From positions 251,406-315,405 of the forward strand of contig QKWP01000412.1 of assembly GCA_003550325.1 (NCBI GenBank): 64,000 bases of DNA. Reading direction: 5' to 3'. The notes under the pieces are model-generated. The model was not told the DNA's origin, made no database searches, and saw only the letters and a list, made by a program, of their open reading frames with translations. Below are positions 34,467 through 44,576 of this stretch, in pieces; position 1 is the first letter of the stretch, and every line of letters begins with the position of its first letter. Made by a program: the position numbers and the translations under genes. Source of the stretch: Gigaspora rosea. Lineage: Eukaryota > Glomeromycota > Glomeromycetes > Diversisporales > Gigasporaceae.

Positions 34467-35290
34467 TTTAGACGTGTTAATGAGGACTGGTTGCATTTCC
34501 TTGTCGCGGGATTTAGGGATCAGGATATACCAAATTAAAGTGATGACTAAACCTGGTGTGTCATATAATTTATAATACACTTTATACACTGCGATCTTGA
34601 TAAGCAAAATTACTGACATTTTACTCAACAGTTTCTTATATTTTCTCGGGTTTCTTTTTTTTTTTTTTTTTGCCTCGTCGAGTCTGTTCCAGGTAAATAA
34701 TATGCGAGTGACAACCCCGACATGACGCAAAACAAGAAAAACAGAAGAAAAGCTTTAAGTTTGCCCCCCTGTGACACTAATTAAAAATTTTGGGTAATCA
34801 AACCATTTATTCCCTATAACCGCGAATCCTAACCGATCCTAATTTTTTAAACTAAAAATCTATATTTAAACTACTTCTACAGTACGCCAAGAAATAAAAT
34901 AGAATTGTATATCAGAGATTAGCCAAAAGTATATTCTTGGTGAGAATTTTTCATGCATATATTATTTCTTCGGAGATAATAAGAACAATAAATTTTTTCC
35001 ATCCTGTCTCAAAATCTGGTCAGATGATCTAACCGAATCTATAAGAGATTGAGCGAAAGTCGATGACGTACGCACACGTACGTATGTACTATTTGTTAGA
35101 CTCTAACTATGCAGATTCACTGATAAAATGCTTGATTCCAAAAAAAAAAAAAAATGAAATTAAAATTAAAGTTAAAAATGAAAATAAATTAAAGTAGGCA
35201 TTACTTGATTTTTAGAATAAATAGACGATAGTTGTGTGTATCCCTTTGTAAAAGCTTCTCTAAAAAAAAAAAAAAGAAAAGAAAAAAAAT
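34358..35290. other. Spacer upstream of the IFI6/IFI27-like gene
   Basis: It contains a (TA)n plus poly-T tract at 34434-34463, a poly-T at 34649-34669, and an A-rich leader (35262-35290) directly before the start codon. No gene was seen. Confidence 0.4.
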
Positions 35291-36019
35291 ATGGTACAAC
35301 TTTCAGACTCGAGTCTCTTTAAAGGGGCACTCCTTGATACCTTCGAGAAAAATGGATATGTATCCGCCCCTCAACCTCCATCTCAAAATTTTTTTGAAAA
35401 AGCAAAAAAATTAGTTTCAGAAAACCCAAAAGCTGTAATTGGCGTATCAACAGTGGGTGGCATTATATTAGGTCCGATTGCATTTATTGGATTGGTAGGT
35501 GCGGCCGGATTCGGCTCAACTGGTATTGCAGCAGGATCACTAGCAGCGTGGATGATGTCACTACAAGGTGGTGCCACTGCTGCGGGAAGTCTTGTAGCTG
35601 TTCTACAATCAATTGGTGCAGCCGGATTAGGCATGACAGGAACTCTCGCAACAGGTGCCGCAGGTGCTTCAATCTTGAATGGTTTATCAGCATTGTTCAC
35701 GAAAAAATTGAATGAAAATCCTGAAGGACTGGTACAATTAGAAAATTTTGTCAAGATTTATGACCAAAATGATGAAAATGGTCAATCTACTGTGGTTTTC
35801 GAACTAAAAAATAAGCTTCTTAACAATGACAAAGCTTTAGAGGACTTTTTTAAAATATTTATTTTAACCAGAAGTATAGTTGTGACAAAACAGTTCAATT
35901 TCCTCATGGATGAAGCACATTCTACCAGAATCCTTAATACCTTGAATAATAGATTGGTAACAACTTACGGCAAAGAAAATGTTAAACAAAGGCAGAGAAG
36001 TATTCTTCTGGTTTTGTGA
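35291..36019 (+). CDS. IFI6/IFI27-like (ISG12 family) membrane protein
   Basis: A single-exon gene of 242 residues. The centre (about residues 46-136) is a Gly/Ala-rich hydrophobic segment, 'GPIAFIGLVGAAGFGSTGIA', then 'AAGSLVAVLQSIGAAGLGMT', matching the interferon-induced 6-16/ISG12 family fold. In animals these proteins sit in mitochondrial, ER or nuclear membranes and affect apoptosis and antiviral response; in fungi the role is unknown. Unlike animal members (about 100-130 aa), it has a ~45-residue N-terminal region and a ~105-residue polar C-terminal region. The frame is intact and the start is preceded by an A-rich leader, typical of this genome. Family assignment is by recognition. 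Confidence 0.75.
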   Translation: MVQLSDSSLFKGALLDTFEKNGYVSAPQPPSQNFFEKAKKLVSENPKAVIGVSTVGGIILGPIAFIGLVGAAGFGSTGIAAGSLAAWMMSLQGGATAAGSLVAVLQSIGAAGLGMTGTLATGAAGASILNGLSALFTKKLNENPEGLVQLENFVKIYDQNDENGQSTVVFELKNKLLNNDKALEDFFKIFILTRSIVVTKQFNFLMDEAHSTRILNTLNNRLVTTYGKENVKQRQRSILLVL

Positions 36020-36770
36020 TAATTTCTTAAAGGATTTATGTTTATTTTATTTCTTAGCGTTAGTCATATATATGTATGCACATATTATTCTAAATAAATT
36101 CAGAGCTTTGTGAATTCTAGAATCAACGTAAGTTGATTTCAGATCTTGAAATAGCACAACATTTTGTTAAAGGTCCCTAACTAACATTGTCAACCCATGA
36201 ATAATATTTCTTCATTAGAAATAATTTTTTAATGATTTGTAAAACATTTTTCAGACGCAATAAATCTCTTTTTGTTAAGCGACTATGATCTTATTTGCAA
36301 TTCCCACAATAAATAATAACGAAACTGATTCGTTGACTTAAGACGTGAAGTTTGTCAAAATAAAATTATTTAGTATAAGATTTTTTGCCACGAGACCAAG
36401 TAATCATATCATGGAAATAACTTTACATTGTCATATAATATGTCGAGATAACATCAATATTGAGCACAGAAAATTTCTTTCATCGGAATTGCTGACACGA
36501 AAAAGATTTAACTCTTATAAATGTATTGATTTGATTGGTCAATGATCACTTTTTAATGTCCTACGAGTGAATTCTGATGCTTACAGATTCTGCGACATTC
36601 CGTAAAAAGCAAATTCAAAATTTGGCGCAGAAAATCTTCGTCCCAGGTTCTGCGTCGATATCTGTCAATATCAAAAATTCTCAAATATCACATTGAAATT
36701 CACTTATATATTTAATCTTCGTCTTTTCTAAAAACTTATCTGTATATACAACAAACTAAATATCTAAAAC
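36020..36770. other. Spacer after the IFI6/IFI27-like gene
   Basis: No supported exons; the short frame at 36345-36545 has no recognisable composition. Confidence 0.4.
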
Positions 36771-36973
36771 ATGGAATTTATATCATTAAGTGCACATCAA
36801 CTAAAAATATTTTCGTTACCAGAAGAAATCTTTTAAGTTTTTAACGCGTGGCGATACTTTTGAGCAGCAGAATGGCATCGATTTAATGTTAAACGTCATG
36901 CTATAAATCTTGATGCTGGTAAAACACACTATATTCCAACCTCTGAACAAAAATTTGAAGAATTCATGTATGG
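36771..36973 (+). pseudogene. Unrecognised coding fragment with two in-frame stops
   Basis: From ATG 36771 the frame reads 'MEFISLSAHQLKIFSLPEEI', meets TAA near 36834 and TGA near 36861, and then continues for about 35 residues with protein-like composition ('FNVKRHAINLDAGKTHYIPT') up to a possible GT donor at 36973. It may be a decayed gene start, or the stops may be sequencing errors. No family is recognised. Confidence 0.3.
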
Positions 36974-38309
36974 TGAGTATTTAAATAATACAATATATCA
37001 ACAATTATTGTCCCAATTTAATCTTTATTTTCAATTATAGAATGTTTATTAAGTGTTTCTGGTTAGAAATTTTCAATTATAAAAGTGTATTCATAAAATT
37101 TTATCAAAATTTCAGATTAGTAATTTTGTATCTCGAAACAACTTTATTTAGATTATTATTATCGATTTACCTAATATAATTTATATGTTAATATACCTTA
37201 GATTGTTTTCTTGGGGCCTTTTACCAGAAACTTTTACACCCAATTTTTCCACAGTACTATACATATCTGATTCAAAACTTTAAGTTATGCCCTCATATCA
37301 GCGCGAATATTGCCAAAAATCAGTTGAAATTAAAGGTATCTATGCTCTTTTGTTTTGCTTATTAATTTACTGTATTTAACATGTTTGATTAATAATTTTT
37401 TTTTNAGCGATGGGAAATTAAAATTAATAAATAAATATAATCAGAAGCCCATTTAAATATAATCAAAAAACTATTTAATTTCGCTTATTAATAAATATAA
37501 TCGAAAAACCATTATTGTAGTGCAGAACTTTTCAGTATTTTATATTCACATGTTACAAGTTAATCTTCAAACGTTGTAAATGTTTAATTTTAAATAATAC
37601 GATCGAGAATCGATCGACGATGCATTAAGCTTAAATTGGTAGATCGATTGCATAATTATTTGGTTTACACAAAAGTAGCATAGCAATTATAGTTGAATTA
37701 GCATAATTCGCATAAATAGGATATATAGTAGATATGTAAAATAATATATAAGCGCAAGCATTTTGTATTAAGAAAAGGGCGGATCTGGCACAAAATCTAC
37801 GTCCTCTTTCGAAGTGTTATTATCGAACTTTACGCCGGTTTACCCTGCGAATAGGAAGGTGTACGAATCTCCGACTTGTTACAATATATAATGCGATAAA
37901 AATTATAAAAATTGCTAAAGCTACTTTAGTGCAAACCTAAGTTATTTAATTAAATGTGAATAAATATTTTATACACTGACGCCGGATACGTATATAGTCG
38001 GTCAAGTAATTGACATAGAAATGGACAACTCTATATTTATTACGATGCAATGATGACAAGAAGGCAGTTCGCCAGAGGCGTGACTTGGTGATTTAATCCG
38101 ATTTAGATATAGTCTGAATTTATTATATTCTTTATTGAATTTAATATTATTGATAATCCGAAGATTCCTAAGAAGAACGAACCAACTTCCTTTTTATACT
38201 TTCTGAATATTAGAGAAACTGCGAGGCTTTATTTTACCGACTTTAACATGCCATGTGTATCAGGCACCGGATGTGTGGCGTAGTATAAATTTATGATCGA
38301 CATTACTTT
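36974..38309. other. AT-rich region with contig join at 37405
   Basis: No genes were recognised. The single N at 37405 follows a poly-T run and marks an assembly join. Confidence 0.45.
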
Positions 38310-38369
38310 TTGCCCGTGACAACATCTATCTATGGCTTAGATTTCAGACGTTTTTTTTACGTGCAATCC

Positions 38370-38690
38370 CACAAATCCCATAAATCCCACATTCTCAATT
38401 TTTGGAAATTTTTATATCCCATAAACCACATTTTTTTTCTCCTCAATTTTGAAATTTCTATATCCTATATAAAAATCCCACATTTCTTAATATATATATA
38501 TCCACATTTCTTAATATATATATCCCATAAATCTCCTCCACATTTCTTTAATATATATATCCCATAAATCTCCACATTTCTTAATATATATATCCCATAA
38601 ATCTCCACATTTCTTAATATATATATCCCATAAATCCCACCGCCAATTTTTGAAATTTCTATATCCCATAAATCCCACATTTCCATTTTT
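38370..38690 (+). repeat. Minisatellite, ~33-bp unit CCCATAAATCTCCACATTTCTTAATATATATAT-type
   Basis: Between about 38480 and 38640 the unit 'cccataaatct', 'ccacatttctta', 'atatatatat' is repeated four to five times with small changes. Related 'cccataaatcccacattt' pieces flank it on both sides. Frames on either strand simply translate the repeat. Confidence 0.75.
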
Positions 38691-39712
38691 TTTTTGAAAT
38701 TTTTTATATAAACCCACTATCTCTATTAACTTTTTTTTTTTAATCTTTTTAAATTTTGCAAGTAAGCGGGTGGGAGTGGAAGTGATATTAAATAGAATTT
38801 TATAATTATATAATTTATCGCATATTATTTGACTGGTTTTTTTTGTATTTAGAGCGTCATCGTCGCGCCCTGGCTATTGCCACCTTTTATTAAATTTTTG
38901 CTTTTTAAGTCCTTATGATTTGATGCTAGTATAAATCATCCACGTCGCACTTTAAAAAACAAACCATTTTGACTGATCAAATGCGTTTTTCATTAAAGAT
39001 AAAGTATGGTGCATGTAATTTAATATGTTAATGAAAATTTAAATGGTGATTTTACCATTCCGGTAAATTTTTTATCCTAACCCACCTTTTTTGACATTGA
39101 CATCAAAATTTTATAATCGCAGAATTATTGTTTAATAAGCATTTTTTTCTTGTTGTTCTGGGCCTTCATCATCGACATTAACGTACTATAATATTATGAT
39201 ACTAGATGAAATTTTTGGTAAATGTCGTTGAAACTGGTGAATTAAACACAATGGCAATAAGAAATTAGGTTGGAATTATGATGAGACTTAAATTTAATAT
39301 CACTAGGTCTATTCCGGCAAAAAGCTTTTTGTCTCAACCCAGTTTTTTCACACTGGTCTATTAAACTTTATAACTATATAGAAGCGGTAAAGATTATTCA
39401 AGTGCCGAATGAAGTCTTTATTTTGATTATAGCAATTGAATGACGTTACAATTACTAGCAAATAATGGTAAGTATGATGCTTGAAAAAAATATCAATAAT
39501 ATTTTGATTTATCTCAAGCATAATAATAAGAATATTTAAAATTTTGTTAAAATATGTGCACTATTTAGGTCATTAGAATCCACTTTAGGGAGATGCTTGG
39601 GAATATCTTAAAAGTAAGTGTTAAAAATTAGTTTAGGGTATTCTTAAGATGGATTAAACTAACATCGTCCACAATGCGATTATTCTGGTGATCGAAATGT
39701 TGCAAATCTCGA
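38691..39712. other. AT-rich spacer
   Basis: No coding exons or defined inverted repeats were recognised. Confidence 0.4.
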
Positions 39713-40122
39713 TTAAATAGTTGCGGTGAATGAGTAGAATTTTATATTAGTAAGTTTGTCAACCTCATCTTCTGGTAAAGAATTATAACTATTTGTAAGG
39801 GTGAATCTATAATGGGTGGTCATTATCCTTATTTGACAGATTTGTTTGGATTGAATTGGTAAATATCTCCTTTGATACATAATTACATTCCACTTCGTTC
39901 CCAACAAAATTTTACATAAACTGCCTCTGCTGATTGAAAATAATCTATCAATTTGTTTTTTAGTGGGTGCTACATCTGCTGTAACTATGGTAAATCCCAA
40001 ATTTTTAATTTTTAAACTTGGTAGTTTTTGTTTACGAATATTTGAATGAAATCCATCACATCCGACTAGAATTTCACCCAATTCTTTTGTTGCATCTTCA
40101 AATAAAGCCCAAACACCTTGTT
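39713..40122 (-). pseudogene. FAD-dependent monooxygenase fragment (copy 1)
   Basis: The minus-strand frame contains the conserved GD-type FAD-binding motif of aromatic-ring hydroxylases ('LVGCDGFHSNIRKQK') and about 60 further residues with the family pattern. The frame then drifts and stops at 39716. Upstream of 40122 the sequence no longer matches the related copy at 43939-44575, and an in-frame stop appears. It lacks the N-terminal GxGxxG Rossmann part and the C-terminal domain. The first 95 bases (40028-40122) are identical to 43939-44033. Confidence 0.55.
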
Positions 40123-40786
40123 ATCCTATTAATATTAAACAAAAATTTGTATAAATTAAAAAGAATTTTAAATTAAATATAATATCATAGTAAAATAAAA
40201 TTTGTATAGATTTTGAATATTTAAATAGAAAAAAAAACCGAAATTTCTGGAGCAAACGGAATTAACAAAGTTCATCATTAAGTTGGATAAAATATGACTT
40301 GATATTTTCAAAAGGCAAAATTTTAAAAAGATTAAAGTTGCAATTTAGCTAATGGGATATTTTGAGTTAGTGCTGGTCAATTAGTATGATTTCAGCGTAA
40401 TCTAATAAAAAATCGGTTACAACGGCAACCAATTAGAACGATATAAGTTGGCACCAACAAAGCCACATAATAATAATGACGTACGTAAGTATTATACATT
40501 TATCGTTATTATGGTGTGTAAAAATTACTAAATTTATTGTCAGCGCAAATGATGGGTCACTTTTAAAAATAAATGTATTCTGAGCTGAGATCTTGTGCAA
40601 TGATGTAATTATTATGTAAAGTTGATAAATTATTTCATTATATACCATTTTATACACATATCGATGTAAACATTCTTTTAGAATGACCGAAGGTAAGAAT
40701 TTATGTAGACATTGTTTAGCATCAGAAAAACCTTTATACAAGATATTCAAAAATGTTTCATAATCCATAGTCGAACCATTGCACAG
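40123..40786. other. Spacer
   Basis: No convincing exons were found. A small ATG exon with a GT donor near 40682 (ATGACCGAAG/GTAAGA) could precede the gene below, but its phase does not match. Confidence 0.35.
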
Positions 40787-41226
40787 AGGTCCAGTCAGGG
40801 CTCACGATGGTCACATTTTAAGTCTTGATTCTTCCGGAATTTTACAATTCAAATGGGATGTCACGAATGATAGTCCTACAATGTTTGAAATTTCAAAAGA
40901 TGGTGAACTTCTTGATTACAAAGGAGATCGTGTTTATTGGATTCCAAAAGATGATGGATTAAGGGAGAAAAAATATTGGTTTAAGGTTGAAAAGTTTGGA
41001 TCTAACGAGGTGAATTGATAAAAGATGTTTACTGTCATAGTTTTGTTTGAAAAGTACCTCACACAGATGTATTTTTTTTTTTTTTTTTTTGTAATAGTTC
41101 TTTTTAAAAGCAATTGAATCGGAAAGTGGAGAAAATGAAAAATATCTTACGATTAATTTAGAGAGTTTGACATTGAAGGATCAAGCTGAAGCTTCATCTG
41201 AATTCATTATTCTCAAAGAAATTTAA
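40787..41226 (+). CDS. Hypothetical two-exon protein, 5' end unresolved
   Basis: Two pieces join in phase 0 across a consensus intron: about 40787-41009 and 41098-41226 (TAA at 41224-41226). Together they encode about 117 residues of protein-like composition: 'ILSLDSSGILQFKWDVTNDS', 'KDGELLDYKGDRVYWIPKDD', 'LTINLESLTLKDQAEASSEF'. No ATG is in frame near the left edge (a TAA lies at about 40761), so a first exon is missing or unrecognised. The repeating 'G-x-L-x-x-D-x-x-G' rhythm could be beta-trefoil-like, but I do not recognise a family. The good splice site and open frame favour a real gene. Confidence 0.5.
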
Positions 41227-41764
41227 TTTTTTTTATTATTATTGCTAACCTACGAAAGCCGTCTGCCACAAGATACTCAAGTTCGGGTAGAACAAAGAGG
41301 TATTGGTTATTAGTTACATTTTTAAACTATATCTTGGACTATCTTATATTACTGCATGGTGGATAATAAAATCAATTATCATATTTTAGCGAATAATGTT
41401 CTCATAACGAATATAAAACAAAAGTGAACTATGATGTGGTTATTAAAGAATTCATCAATAGTAGTATTGTATTTTAAATTAAAGCATCGGCCAAATTTAA
41501 GATAGAATAAATGGTACAAAACTCCAAATGAATGCACATTATAAGCGTATTAATGCAATTATAATCTTAGGGACCATTCAATTACTTAATATTTAAAATA
41601 TAACAACTTCGAAAGTTACATAAAATTGTAATGTATTAATATTATACTAATCGTGCATATAACACTAGTAACTTACGCAGTAAAAAATCACTACATAATA
41701 GCTTTAAGCCATGGCTTACATTTATATATAAACAACCCCAAATTGGTCAATAACCTATGACCTA
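41227..41764. other. Spacer
   Basis: No features beyond AT-rich sequence were seen. Confidence 0.4.
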
Positions 41765-41995
41765 CCGTGCAAGATACCCGGGTACGATTTAATTTCACGT
41801 GGTAAAAATTTTGATTTGTACCCCCGGGTATTTTGTATGATAGAGGGTACATTGTGTGGGGTCTTTTGTAAAGAGCATATATCAGCCCATAAGTAAAAAA
41901 AATTATTATTAGTAAATCGGCCGTTGATTTGTACCCGGGTCTCTTACAAAACACCACAACAAATAGCCTTGAAATATACCCGGTACAAATCGGGG
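41765..41995. repeat. Block of TACCCGGGT motifs
   Basis: 'atacccgggtacgattt', 'gtacccccgggtattt', 'gtacccgggtctc' and 'atacccggtacaaatc' recur within ~230 bp in an otherwise AT-rich setting. The block is probably a small interspersed element; ends are not clear. Confidence 0.5.
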
Positions 41996-42100
41996 GTACC
42001 GATCAAAGGGGGTATCGTATATCATCACTAACGCTAAAAAACATTTCTATCTTTATTTGTAGTTCAAACTTGCTTGTAATTTACTAATAAATAATTGTCG

Positions 42101-42306
42101 CAGTTTAAAATGAAATCAGATTAAAATGAAACTGGGGACCTCTCTTGCTCACCTTTAAAGCTTATAAAACCCACATATACTCATTTATTAATAACCCTAA
42201 CCCTAAATCCTAACCCTAATGCTAAAAAAACCCCCAAAAAATGTCCTCTAAAAAATTTTAAAATTTTGCTTAAATTTTTATTTAATCCAATTTCATTTTA
42301 ATTTGT
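42101..42306. mobile_element. MITE (copy 2) carrying an internal telomere-like repeat
   Basis: It matches 658-852 from 'aaatgaaatcagattaaaat' to the inverse end. Unlike copy 1, its middle contains 'aaccctaaccctaaatccta', continuing 'accctaatgc', that is several CCCTAA units. Either it expanded locally or copy 1 lost units. Confidence 0.72.
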
Positions 42307-42469
42307 AATATATGCTGATTTTGATTCAAGGTTTAACAAGCAGAATATTAGATGGTAAGTTTATTTAAACTTCAAAAATTTGTGCAATTACAGTTATCCA
42401 TTCCCACCACTGATTTATAAAATTTTCCACCTTATCCTAATAATAAGATTCAATTTTCTCTTCCTGAGC

Positions 42470-42745
42470 TAAAAAAATTTTGTTGAGATAAAAAACCTTG
42501 TGGCAAAAATCTAATTGAGATAGAATATTTTGTTTGGGCAAAAAAGATTGTTGAGGTAAAAGGTCTTGTTAAGGTAAACAGTTTTGTTGGTATTGGTTGG
42601 GTGAAAAAACTTGTGAAAGTTGAAATAGCTATTGAGGTAAAGAATTTTGTTGCTGAAGTGGGAGATCTTGTAATAGAAGTCATTGTTAAAGTGGGAGGTA
42701 TTGTTAAGGCAAAGAATCTTGTAAGGGTAGAAGGTTTGTTAAAAT
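42470..42745 (+). repeat. Degenerate ~27-33-bp tandem repeat, open in one frame
   Basis: 'attgttgaggtaaaaggtct', 'tgttaaggtaaacagttttg', 'attgaggtaaagaattttgt' and 'attgttaaggcaaagaatct' recur. One plus-strand frame stays open for about 88 codons, giving a Val/Lys-rich polymer-like protein ('KIVEVKGLVKVNSF') that ends at a stop near 42748; no ATG starts it. I treat it as a repeat rather than a gene. Confidence 0.5.
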
Positions 42746-43059
42746 ATTAAAGTTCTACTAAATTTAATTTGCAAAATCAAATTTTTTTACTATTACAAAA
42801 AATATATTCATTATTATTTTCAATTTGATCATGTTTTTTAACTTTATTGTTTTTAACTTGATCATAGTTAAAAAGTATATGGTTTTTTGATTTGTTTATT
42901 GCAATTGAGATACCACAATATTTAAAGGGACGCCAGAAATCAGCTAATTTCTTAGAGGGAAGGGGTCTTTGGCCTAGTCAGGTTACTATATGTTCTTTAT
43001 TCTGATTGGCTAATACAACATATTATTTATATAATATATATTTAAAAATACTATATATA

Positions 43060-43857
43060 AAAATTTTATTGATTAATAACTTTTGGTCCACTAGTCCAAT
43101 TTGGATGATTTAACTACCAAAATGATCCTCTCAAAGAGAGGATTCTAGCAAGTCCAAAAACACAAGAATCTAGTTACAGGATCATAAGATTTATAAATTT
43201 GTGTATTATTACTATATATAGTATTTATTTAATAAATACTAGGGTTCCGCAATTTGATTTGATCTTCAAATATTTGAATCAAATATTTGATCAAATTCAA
43301 ATTCAAATTTGACTATATTTGATTTGATCAAATTCAAATATGGCCAAATTTGATTTGATTTGACAAATATTTGATTTAATTTGAAAATTACTATTAAAAA
43401 TTCAAATTCAAATCAAATTCAAATTCAAATATTTGAATTAAATCAAATTCAAATCAGGGTCAATTTGATTTGATCAAATTCAAATTGATCCAATATTTAA
43501 TTTGATTTGAATTTGAGGAATCCTAATAAATACTATATGTAGTAATAATGCACAAATCTATATTGATCTTATGATTCTGTAATTAGATTCTTGTGGTTTG
43601 GGGCTTGTTAGAATCCTCTTTTTGAGATGATCAATTTGGTAGTTAAATCATCCAAATCGGACCAGTGGATCAAAAATTATTTATTATACTCTATATAATA
43701 TTTAATAGTAAATAACTTTTGATCTACTGGTCCAATTTAGATGATTTAACTAACAAAATAATCCTCTTAAAGAGAGGATTCTAACAAGCCCAAAATTCAC
43801 AAAAATCTAATCACAGGATCATAAGATCAATATAGATTTGTGTATTATTACTTTATA
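43060..43857. mobile_element. Three alternating copies of a ~160-bp repeat, forming a palindrome
   Basis: The unit 'aacttttgrtcyactrgtcc', 'ggatgatttaactacc', 'agagaggattctarcaag', 'caggatcataagat', 'tttgtgtattattact' is present forward at about 43077-43215, inverted at about 43543-43675, and forward again at about 43700-43855. The first two flank the ATTTGA-rich insertion and form a foldback with it in the loop. Confidence 0.7.
43240..43525. mobile_element. hAT-like ATTTGA-rich element (copy 2), 286 bp, perfect 8-bp TSD
   Basis: The ends are TAGGGTTCCGCAATTTG and the inverse of AAATTTGAGGAATCCTA, a slightly different version of copy 1 at 33343. The flanking direct repeats ATAAATAC (43232-43239 and 43526-43533) are identical. 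The interior is made of TCAAAT/ATTTGA microrepeats with no coding capacity. Confidence 0.8.
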
Positions 43858-43937
43858 GCAGTGTTGTTACTTGGACGTTTTTTGGACATTTTGAACATTT
43901 TTTCAAATTAAAATTATTTAAAATTTTTTAAGATAAT

Positions 43938-43938
43938 N
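43938..43938. other. Single-N contig join
   Basis: Immediately right of this N, 95 bases repeat 40028-40122 exactly, so the right-hand contig begins inside a sequence that already occurs in the left-hand one. An hAT-like 'cagtgttgttacttgg' terminus just left of it (43860) has no partner in view. Confidence 0.8.
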
Positions 43939-44575
43939 TTGTTTACGAATATTTGAATGAAATCCATCACATCCGACTAGAATTTCACCCAATTCTTTTG
44001 TTGCATCTTCAAATAAAGCCCAAACACCTTGTTCTACTTCATCGATTTTTACAGAGCTGTCCTCAAATTTCCGGGTCGGATGCGTCGGATCTAGGTCGGC
44101 AAAATTATCAGTTGGGCATTTTTTACTTAATGAATGGATATGGTTTATTAGCAAAATTTTTTATGATCTTGGGGCAAAATTGATCAATTCCGATCCAGCC
44201 TACCATCACTCCGACATCCCGACTCGGAATTTTGGGGACACCCTGTATGAGTTTTCAATACATTTTTTGTCCCAAGTCACATCAACTCCTTCCAATAAAA
44301 CATACCTAATTCTATCTCTATAACTAATAACAGGTGTTGTGGGTTCATCTTTTATTTCAGAGAATTTAAATATGTTTTTAACTTGTAAATTTGGTGTTGC
44401 AAATAATAATTTACCATATTGATCCACTATTGAAAATGTGTTATCTTTTAACTTTTTAATCGGATCTGATATTGCAATTCTCGAAGTTTGAATGTAAAGA
44501 TTTAGGTGCACAATTCAATAAAGATCGAACTCCTGTCGGTTGTAATTTTATATGATAACCTTGCCATCTGTCTAT
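43939..44575 (-). pseudogene. FAD-dependent monooxygenase fragment (copy 2), interrupted
   Basis: On the minus strand, pieces read in family order: an exon after an AG at about 44576 ('RWQGYHIKLQPTGVRSLLNC'), then 'ISDPIKKLKDNTFSIVDQYG', then 'ISYRDRIRYVLLEGVDVTWD', then 'VWALFEDATKELGEILVGCD' running into the N. This covers the middle of an aromatic-ring hydroxylase fold with the GD motif. A one-base shift lies near 44482. Between 'WDKKCIE' and 'FEDSSVK' about 180 bases of unrelated sequence with inverted ends are inserted. No N-terminal dinucleotide motif is in view. Confidence 0.6.
44055..44235. mobile_element. Small inverted-repeat insertion in the monooxygenase fragment
   Basis: 'ccgggtcggatgcgtcggat' on the left is matched by the inverse of 'ctccgacatcccgactcgg' on the right. 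The insertion separates two coding pieces that are contiguous in the family. Confidence 0.6.
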
Positions 44576-44576
44576 A

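Noticed and set aside
35383..35754. Minus-strand frame of 123 codons
   Set aside because: It is the shadow of the Gly/Ala-rich IFI6/IFI27-like gene; GC-rich codons on the real strand leave few stops on the other.
38310..38717. Overlapping frames of 68-85 codons on both strands
   Set aside because: They are translations of the minisatellite and its flanks.
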